This document shows, piece after piece, positions 1-4,276 of a stretch of DNA of 6,034 nt (positions are counted from its first letter, which is position 1; every line of letters starts with the position of its first letter). The notes beneath the pieces are model-generated. The model ran no database searches, had not been told where the DNA came from, and saw nothing but the letters and a program-made list of their open reading frames with translations. Both the position numbers and the translations under genes were made by a program. This DNA comes from an uncultured Lachnospiraceae bacterium (GTDB taxonomy: Bacteria > Bacillota > Clostridia > Lachnospirales > Lachnospiraceae), in contig CALZEZ010000097.1 of the NCBI GenBank assembly GCA_945643825.1, positions 1 through 6,034 on the forward strand, in the 5' to 3' direction.

Positions 1-613
1 AGCTGAGCATCCGGGACTGATGCCGGAGGACGAGTACGATTTGGCAGGCTTTGCAGTCGGTGTAGTGGATGAGAAGGATCTGATCACCGGAGCAGAGATT
101 AAAGACGGAGATGTGTTAATCGGTATTGCATCCTCAGGTGTACATAGCAATGGCTTCTCACTGGTTCGTAAAGTATTTGAAATGACGAAGGAAAGCCTGG
201 AGACCTATTATGAGGAGCTTGGCAAGACACTTGGCGAGGCATTGCTTGCACCTACCAGAATATACGTAAAGGCAATGAAGTCCATTAAGGAGAGCGGAGT
301 GCGTGTAAGAGGCTGCAGTCATATTACCGGCGGTGGCTTCTATGAGAATATCCCACGGATGCTCCCGGAGGGAATTAAGGCAGTTGTAGACAAGAACAGC
401 TACGACATTCCTCCCATCTTTAAGCTCTTACAGGCAAAGGGTCAGATTGAAGAGAAGATGATGTACAATACCTACAACATGGGTCTTGGCATGGTGCTTG
501 CTGTGGATGCTTCGGATGTGAATGTGACCATGGAGGCCATTAAGGCAGTTGGTGAGACTCCTTATGTTGTTGGTAAATGTGTGTCTGGAGAAAAGGGTGT
601 AGAGTTATGCTAA
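1..613 (+). CDS. purM: Phosphoribosylformylglycinamidine cyclo-ligase (AIR synthetase), C-terminal part
   Basis: The 5' end is cut by the window edge. The reading frame starts at base 2 and gives 203 residues before TAA at 611-613, against roughly 340 for the whole family. PurM converts FGAM and ATP to aminoimidazole ribotide in cytoplasmic de novo purine synthesis. The visible part opens with AEHPGLMPEDEYDLAGFAVG, the end of the conserved segment that follows the GGET motif. Next come DGDVLIGIASSGVHSNGFSL, a hallmark of the PurM/PurL/SelD ATP-binding superfamily, then HITGGGFYENIPR at fragment residues 107-119 and the C-terminal YNTYNMGLGMVL. The ATG at base 20 lies inside a conserved block, so it is an internal methionine and not the start. 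The gene overlaps purN by 7 bases and is the first visible gene of a pur operon. Identification is secure; only the N-terminal part is missing. Confidence 0.97.
   Translation, partial: AEHPGLMPEDEYDLAGFAVGVVDEKDLITGAEIKDGDVLIGIASSGVHSNGFSLVRKVFEMTKESLETYYEELGKTLGEALLAPTRIYVKAMKSIKESGVRVRGCSHITGGGFYENIPRMLPEGIKAVVDKNSYDIPPIFKLLQAKGQIEEKMMYNTYNMGLGMVLAVDASDVNVTMEAIKAVGETPYVVGKCVSGEKGVELC
593..597 (+). promoter_or_regulatory. Ribosome binding site of purN inside purM
   Basis: AAGGG lies 9 bases before the ATG at 607 and inside the last codons of purM. It is a weaker Shine-Dalgarno than those of the later genes. It supports the start at 607 over the upstream ATG at 577, which has no purine-rich site at a proper distance. 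Reinitiation by ribosomes ending purM may help. Confidence 0.55.
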
Positions 614-1203
614 GCGCAGTGGTATGTGTGTCCGGTGGAGGAACAAATCTGCAGGCGATTCTTGATGCGATTGACAGCGGAAAGATTACCAATGTCTGCA
701 TAAGTGCTGTCATTAGCAATAATGAGGACGCCTATGCTCTGAAACGTGCAGAAAAAAAAGGAATTGAGGCAATCTGTCTTTCGCCGAAGAGCTTTCCTGA
801 TCGTGGTGCATTTAATGAAGCGTTTACACAGCGGATGGAGGAATTAAACCCGGATTTGATTGTGCTTGCCGGATTTCTGGTTGCAATCCCGGAAGCAATG
901 GTGAAGGCATTTCCGCGTCGGATTATCAATATTCATCCGTCACTGATTCCATCCTTTTGCGGAGTGGGATGCTATGGTCTGCATGTGCATGAAAAGGCGC
1001 TTGAGAGAGGCGTGAAGGTGAGCGGAGCTACGGTTCACTTTGTGGATTGTGGAATTGATACCGGTGAGATTATTGCGCAGAAGGCAGTACAGGTAGAGGC
1101 GGGGGATACACCCGAGAGTCTGCAAAGACGAATCATGGAACAAGCAGAGTGGATTATTCTGCCGCAGGTGATTAACGATATTGCAAATGGCCGGATTTCA
1201 TAG
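607..1203 (+). CDS. purN: Phosphoribosylglycinamide formyltransferase (GAR transformylase, folate-dependent)
   Basis: This 198-residue protein transfers a formyl group from 10-formyl-tetrahydrofolate to GAR, giving FGAR, the third step of IMP synthesis. It begins MLSAVVCVSGGGTNLQ, the family's N-terminal phosphate-binding loop (SGGGTNLQ, residues 9-16). The catalytic triad known from E. coli PurN aligns with Asn108 and His110 in INIHPSLIPSF and Asp151 in GIDTGEII. His144-Phe145 lie in the conserved GATVHFVD segment. A short Cys/Gly-rich insertion (CGVGCY, 118-123) follows PSLIPSF, as in clostridial PurN proteins. An in-frame ATG at 577 would add ten residues, but the family N-terminus fits the ATG at 607, which overlaps the purM stop (ATGCTAA) and has an AAGGG at 593-597. 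The length is normal. Translational coupling to purM is likely. Confidence 0.96.
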   Translation: MLSAVVCVSGGGTNLQAILDAIDSGKITNVCISAVISNNEDAYALKRAEKKGIEAICLSPKSFPDRGAFNEAFTQRMEELNPDLIVLAGFLVAIPEAMVKAFPRRIINIHPSLIPSFCGVGCYGLHVHEKALERGVKVSGATVHFVDCGIDTGEIIAQKAVQVEAGDTPESLQRRIMEQAEWIILPQVINDIANGRIS

Positions 1204-1211
1204 AGATACTT

Positions 1212-1218
1212 AAGGAGG
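1212..1218 (+). promoter_or_regulatory. Ribosome binding site of purD
   Basis: AAGGAGG, a near-perfect anti-16S match, ends 7 bases before the purD ATG at 1226. It lies in the 22-base gap after the purN stop (TAG, 1201-1203). There is no room for a separate promoter or terminator, so purN and purD should share one transcript. Confidence 0.85.
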
Positions 1219-1225
1219 CAGATAC

Positions 1226-2500
1226 ATGAAGGTATTGATTGTTGGTGGCGGAGGAAGAGAGCACGCCATTGCAGTAAGTATGAAGAAGAGCAAAAGAGTG
1301 GACAGGCTCTATTGTGTTCCGGGAAATGCCGGCATTGCACAGATTGCGGAATGTGATCCGTCGATTGGAGTGATGGAGTTTGACAGGATTGTAGCTTATG
1401 CAAAGGAAAAAGCAGTGGATCTTGTCTTTGTTGCACCGGATGATCCGCTTGTCGGAGGGTTGGTCGATGTGTTGAAGGCAGAGGGCTTTCGCGTGTTTGG
1501 ACCGGATAAGAAGGCTGCTATTTTAGAGGGAAGCAAGGCATTTTCCAAGGATTTGATGAAGAAGTATCAGATTCCGACGGCACAGTATGAGACGTTCGAT
1601 GATCCGCAGAAAGCACTGGTTTATCTCGAGACAGCAAAATTCCCGATTGTGTTGAAAGCGGACGGTCTTGCACTTGGAAAGGGCGTACTGATCTGTAATA
1701 CAAAAGAAGAAGCGATGGCCGGAGTGAAGGAGATTATGCTGGACAAGCATTTTGGAAGTGCCGGCAACCGCATGGTTATCGAGGAGTTTATGACCGGTCG
1801 TGAGGTGTCTGTTCTGTCCTTTGTGGATGGAAAAACAATCCGGATTATGTCTTCTGCACAGGATCATAAGCGCGCCAAGGATGGTGATCAGGGCCTGAAT
1901 ACCGGTGGAATGGGAAATTTCTCTCCGAGTCCGTTTTATACGGAGGAAGTGGACGAGTTCTGTAAGAAATATATCTACCAGGCAACGGTGGACGCCATGG
2001 CGGCCGAGGGTCGTCCGTTCTGTGGTGTAATTTTCTTTGGTCTGATGCTGACTCCGAATGGTCCGAGAGTGCTCGAGTATAATGCACGCTTTGGAGATCC
2101 GGAGGCACAGGTTGTTCTTCCAAGGATGAAGAATGATATTATGGATGTTATTGATGCCTGCATCGACGGGACACTCGATCAGGTAGATTTGCAGTTTGAG
2201 GACAACGCAGCGGTATGCGTGGTGCTTGCCTCTGACGGTTATCCGGTATCTTACAAAAAGGGATTTGTTATTTCCGGATTAGAGAAGTTTGATGGAAAGG
2301 ATGACTATTATTGCTTCCACGCAGGCACCAAACAAACCGCTGACGGAATTGTGACAAACGGCGGACGAGTGCTGGGTATTACAGCGACCGGAGAAGATTT
2401 GAAAACAGCGCGTGCCAAAGCCTATGAGGCGACGCAGTGGGTTGATTTTTCCAATAAATACATGCGCCATGATATCGGTAAAGCGATCGATGAGGCATAG
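1226..2500 (+). CDS. purD: Phosphoribosylamine-glycine ligase (GAR synthetase)
   Basis: This 424-residue protein is of normal family length. It joins phosphoribosylamine and glycine with ATP to make GAR, the substrate of PurN. The N-terminal domain carries GGGGREHA (7-14) and PGNAG (32-36). The ATP-grasp part follows, with EGSKAFSK (101-108), LKADGLALGKGV (143-154) for ATP binding, EEF (186-188), and DHKRAKDGDQGLNTGGMG (213-230), the PurD signature. EYNARFGDPE (284-293) contains the expected metal-binding Glu284 and Asn286. The C-terminal domain has HAGTK (365-369) and GGRVLGITATG (379-389). All key motifs are intact. The start is fixed by the AAGGAGG site and by the immediate MKVLIVGGGG N-terminus. 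It is the third visible gene of the pur operon, and its stop codon is shared with the next gene's ribosome site. Confidence 0.97.
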   Translation: MKVLIVGGGGREHAIAVSMKKSKRVDRLYCVPGNAGIAQIAECDPSIGVMEFDRIVAYAKEKAVDLVFVAPDDPLVGGLVDVLKAEGFRVFGPDKKAAILEGSKAFSKDLMKKYQIPTAQYETFDDPQKALVYLETAKFPIVLKADGLALGKGVLICNTKEEAMAGVKEIMLDKHFGSAGNRMVIEEFMTGREVSVLSFVDGKTIRIMSSAQDHKRAKDGDQGLNTGGMGNFSPSPFYTEEVDEFCKKYIYQATVDAMAAEGRPFCGVIFFGLMLTPNGPRVLEYNARFGDPEAQVVLPRMKNDIMDVIDACIDGTLDQVDLQFEDNAAVCVVLASDGYPVSYKKGFVISGLEKFDGKDDYYCFHAGTKQTADGIVTNGGRVLGITATGEDLKTARAKAYEATQWVDFSNKYMRHDIGKAIDEA

Positions 2501-2504
2501 GAGG
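2499..2504 (+). promoter_or_regulatory. Ribosome binding site of the SH3 membrane protein, overlapping the purD stop
   Basis: AGGAGG begins inside the purD stop codon (TAG, 2498-2500) and ends 6 bases before the ATG at 2511. It decides the start of the downstream gene. The in-frame ATG at 2412 would put 33 extra residues inside purD, has no such site, and would bury the signal peptide. Confidence 0.88.
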
Positions 2505-2510
2505 ATACAG

Positions 2511-3803
2511 ATGAAAAGAACATTATGGAAACGGACGCTTGGCATGCTTGCAGCGGTAGTTTTGTTAACAGGGATTCCGGCTATGGAGCCGGTACATGCA
2601 GAAGGAACCATTACCGTTGTGGCAAACACAGCAAATGTGCGGGAAAGTGCTGATGCGACCAGCAGTAAAGTGGGATCAGTCTCAAATGGACAGAGCCTGT
2701 CAGTGCTTGCAGAGACAACGGATGGATCCGGAATGGTTTGGTATCAGGTATCTGTGAATGGAGCAACGGGATATATCCGGTCTGATCTTGTTAAACAGAG
2801 CGGCGATAATACAACGGCTCAGACACCGGCAGCCGAGACTCCTTCTGAGGGTGGGGCTATAGAGATTCCACCGCAGGGAGCAACGGTTATTAAGGATAAC
2901 GTAAATATCAGATCTACAGCCAATACTTCCGGTTCTGTTGTTGTGAAGGCATCGAACGGTACAGCAGTAACTGTTGTTGCAAAGGATACGGATTCTGCCG
3001 GAAAGACATGGTATCAGGTGAAATTTATTTCAAATGGAGCAGAGGTGACCGGTTTTATCCGGTCGGATTTTATCGAGCTTGGAGAAGTGATTGAGCAGCC
3101 CGAGGAACCACAGGAGGAAGAACCACAGGAAGAACAGCCACAGGAGCCCGAGGAAGTGATACCGACACCGGATGTCGATTATGCGTTAGAGTATACGACA
3201 AATCAGGAGGGTGAATATGAGTGGTATCTGAATGATTATACGAACAGCCGCAGACAGAAATTGAATGATCTGTTGAACGCGCAGGAGAATGTCAGTGAAG
3301 GAGTCTCCAAGCTGGAGGCAACTGCAGCGAAGCAGAAAATGATCATTATTGTTCTTGCTGTCATTCTTGCATTGCTTGCAGTCGTAGTAACCATTCTTCT
3401 GTTTAAGATTCGTGAGTCCGGCTATGAATATGACGACGATGATGACGACGATGAGGATGATGAGGACGAAGAGGACGAAGAGGAAGCACCGGCTCGCTTT
3501 ACCTTCAAAAAGCGTAAGTTTCTAAGAGATGATGACGATGAGGATGACGACGATGACGAGGAGGAAGAGGAACCTCGTCCGGTTCGGCGTGCGAAACAGA
3601 CCAAACCGATTGAGCCGTCCTCTTATTCCCGTACCGTATCTCCGCAGAAACCGGTACGCCAGCCAGAGGTTTCCTATAATCCAAAGGCTGAGGTGCCCGG
3701 AAAGCAGGTTGCGGATCAGTCAAACGCCAGAAAGAGCAGAAACTTCCTGGTGGATGATGATGAATTTGAGTTTGAGTTCCTAAATCTGAATGATAAAAAA
3801 TAA
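2511..3803 (+). CDS. Secreted-anchored SH3-domain membrane protein with highly acidic cytoplasmic tail
   Basis: This 430-residue protein has no assigned function. A signal peptide covers about 1-30: a Lys/Arg-rich n-region, a hydrophobic core at 11-24, and a likely cut after VHA30. Two bacterial SH3 domains follow at about 33-95 and 122-190. Both show the family pattern: a N-[VI]-R motif (ANVRES, VNIRST), a W-Y-Q-V strand, and a closing G-[YF]-I-R-S-D. A Pro/Glu/Gln-rich linker (197-215) leads to a juxtamembrane segment and one transmembrane helix at about 277-298. The C-terminal tail has two acidic runs (308-325 and 340-354) separated by a basic FKKRKFLR, then a Pro/Arg/Ser-rich stretch ending in an acidic-aromatic motif (415-427). 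The layout predicts SH3 domains outside and the tail inside. Bacterial SH3 domains often bind cell-wall peptides, so a wall-sensing or anchoring role is possible but is inference. It lies 10 bases after purD and is probably co-transcribed. Confidence 0.88.
   Translation: MKRTLWKRTLGMLAAVVLLTGIPAMEPVHAEGTITVVANTANVRESADATSSKVGSVSNGQSLSVLAETTDGSGMVWYQVSVNGATGYIRSDLVKQSGDNTTAQTPAAETPSEGGAIEIPPQGATVIKDNVNIRSTANTSGSVVVKASNGTAVTVVAKDTDSAGKTWYQVKFISNGAEVTGFIRSDFIELGEVIEQPEEPQEEEPQEEQPQEPEEVIPTPDVDYALEYTTNQEGEYEWYLNDYTNSRRQKLNDLLNAQENVSEGVSKLEATAAKQKMIIIVLAVILALLAVVVTILLFKIRESGYEYDDDDDDDEDDEDEEDEEEAPARFTFKKRKFLRDDDDEDDDDDEEEEEPRPVRRAKQTKPIEPSSYSRTVSPQKPVRQPEVSYNPKAEVPGKQVADQSNARKSRNFLVDDDEFEFEFLNLNDKK
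3099..3155 (+). repeat. Pro/Gln/Glu low-complexity linker repeat
   Basis: Bases 3099-3155 encode residues 197-215 of the SH3 membrane protein, a degenerate tandem repeat of a P-[QE]-E-E unit built from near-identical CCACAGGAGGAAGAA-like blocks. It separates the SH3 domains from the juxtamembrane segment and is probably a disordered spacer in the wall zone. The repeated bases could allow length variation between strains. Confidence 0.6.
3432..3572 (+). repeat. Two GAY/GAR-codon tracts encoding Asp/Glu runs
   Basis: Bases 3432-3485 encode 18 consecutive acidic residues, and 3528-3572 encode another 15. A 42-base segment with a basic FKKRKFLR lies between them. Asp codons are mixed GAC and GAT, so the run is not a pure trinucleotide repeat, which suggests selection on the protein more than recent slippage. 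On the other strand these tracts read as poly-Ser, which creates false open frames. Confidence 0.75.
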
Positions 3804-3821
3804 GGAGGGCATCTGCTTTCC

Positions 3822-3848
3822 TTGACAGAGAAAGACCTGTGTTATAAT
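3822..3848 (+). promoter_or_regulatory. Sigma-A-type promoter with extended -10 for the gntR-clpC operon
   Basis: A perfect TTGACA (3822-3827) and a perfect TATAAT (3843-3848) are separated by 15 bases. This is shorter than the usual 17, but the -10 is preceded by TG at 3840-3841, giving an extended -10 (TGTTATAAT), which reduces dependence on spacing. A transcript would begin near 3855, leaving a leader of about 44 bases before the GTG start at 3899. A less canonical TAATAT at 3845-3850 would give a 17-base spacer. The -10 lies wholly within the inverted repeat at 3835-3865. Confidence 0.75.
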
Positions 3849-3873
3849 ATCAATATAACACAGGTTTTCTTCT
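3832..3873 (+). terminator. Possible intrinsic terminator of the pur-SH3 operon
   Basis: In RNA reaching it from upstream, the 12-base-pair stem (3835-3846 with 3854-3865) would be followed by a U-rich tract, TTTCTTCT (3866-3873), and is preceded by an A-rich AAAG. The stem base carries the G-C pairs and the loop end is A-U. It is the only terminator-like structure after the SH3 gene stop at 3801-3803. The T tract is interrupted by C, so strength is uncertain. Confidence 0.45.
3835..3865 (+). promoter_or_regulatory. Perfect 12+12-base inverted repeat over the -10: candidate operator
   Basis: ACCTGTGTTATA (3835-3846) is matched exactly by TATAACACAGGT (3854-3865) around a 7-base centre at 3847-3853. 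It covers the -10 and the expected transcription start, where a bound repressor would block polymerase. GntR-family operators are typically symmetric with GT and AC in the two halves, and this repeat has TGTGTTATA against TATAACACA. The regulator gene starts 34 bases downstream, so autoregulation is the simplest reading. This is inference; the same bases may also act as a terminator. Confidence 0.6.
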
Positions 3874-3886
3874 GTGTAGGTTAGAT

Positions 3887-3894
3887 GGAGGTGA
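3887..3894 (+). promoter_or_regulatory. Ribosome binding site deciding a GTG start of the GntR-family gene
   Basis: GGAGGTGA (3887-3894) closely matches the full anti-Shine-Dalgarno complement. Its GGAGG core ends 7 bases before the GTG at 3899-3901. The GTG at 3891 inside this site reads into a stop after three codons, so 3899 is the usable start. Confidence 0.85.
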
Positions 3895-3898
3895 GAGA

Positions 3899-4276
3899 GT
3901 GATTTTCGAAATCAATTTTGACAGTGAGGAAGCATTGTATCTACAGCTGCGCAATCAGGTGATTTTGGGAATTGCTACTGAGATTTTTCACGAGGGAGAT
4001 TCACTCCCTTCGGTCAGACAATTGGCCGACGATGTGGGAATCAACATGCATACCGTTAACAAGGCCTATAGCGTTCTGCGGCAGGAGGGCTTTGTAACGA
4101 TAGACAGACGTCGTGGAGCTGTCATAGCAGTGGATGTTGATAAAGCGCAGGCACTGGAGGAAATGCGAAGAGATTTGAGGGTAATTTTGGCAAAAGCAAG
4201 TTGTAAGAATATTTCTGAGCAGGAAGTGCATGCTCTAATTAATGAAATATATGGTAATTATGGAGGAATTGATTAA
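3899..4276 (+). CDS. GntR-family transcriptional regulator, YtrA type
   Basis: This 125-residue cytoplasmic DNA-binding protein starts at GTG. Residues about 10-78 form the GntR winged helix: LYLQLRNQVILGIA (13-26), GDSLPSVRQLADDVGI (33-48), the recognition helix around NMHTVNKAYSVL (49-60), and the wing EGFVTIDRRRGAVIA (63-77). The rest (about 80-125) is only a short helical tail (ALEEMRRDLRVILAKA, then SEQEVHALINEIYGNY). That is too small for the FadR or HutC effector domains, and it matches the YtrA subfamily, whose tails mainly dimerise. YtrA-type genes usually precede ABC transporter genes. Here the partner is clpC, joined by a TAATG stop/start overlap. The palindrome over the promoter just upstream is the likely target. 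The family call is firm; control of clpC is inferred from position, and any ligand is unknown. Confidence 0.93.
   Translation: MIFEINFDSEEALYLQLRNQVILGIATEIFHEGDSLPSVRQLADDVGINMHTVNKAYSVLRQEGFVTIDRRRGAVIAVDVDKAQALEEMRRDLRVILAKASCKNISEQEVHALINEIYGNYGGID
4262..4266 (+). promoter_or_regulatory. Ribosome binding site of clpC inside the regulator gene
   Basis: GGAGG ends 9 bases before the clpC ATG at 4276-4278 and lies within the last codons of the regulator, whose stop TAA (4274-4276) shares its last A with that ATG. Such TAATG junctions favour translational coupling, tying ClpC synthesis to translation of the regulator. Confidence 0.8.

Noticed and set aside
577..606. Upstream ATG for purN adding ten residues
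   Set aside because: The added residues fall inside purM coding sequence and do not match the PurN N-terminus. The ATG at 607 gives the family start directly before the SGGGTN loop.
940..2163. Several minus-strand open frames of 60-130 residues opposite purN and purD
   Set aside because: They mutually overlap, have no ribosome sites or recognisable domains, and lie opposite intact conserved enzymes.
2412..2510. In-frame ATG extension of the SH3 membrane protein by 33 residues
   Set aside because: It lies inside purD, lacks a Shine-Dalgarno, and would place a charged stretch ahead of a well-formed signal peptide. The AGGAGG at 2499-2504 supports the start at 2511.
3422..3604. Minus-strand poly-Ser open frame
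   Set aside because: It is the reverse complement of the Asp/Glu tracts; low complexity keeps the frame free of stops.
3802..3884. Strong Shine-Dalgarno-like AAGGAGGG just after the SH3 gene stop, suggesting a small downstream gene
   Set aside because: No ATG or GTG follows at a usable distance. A CTG or TTG start (3813 or 3822) would give only 20-23 codons running across the promoter and palindrome, with no recognisable protein. It may be a relic, but it cannot be called a gene.
3804..3898. Riboswitch or T-box leader before the regulator
   Set aside because: The predicted leader is only about 44 bases and shows no purine, T-box or other known aptamer core. The palindrome is better explained as operator or terminator.
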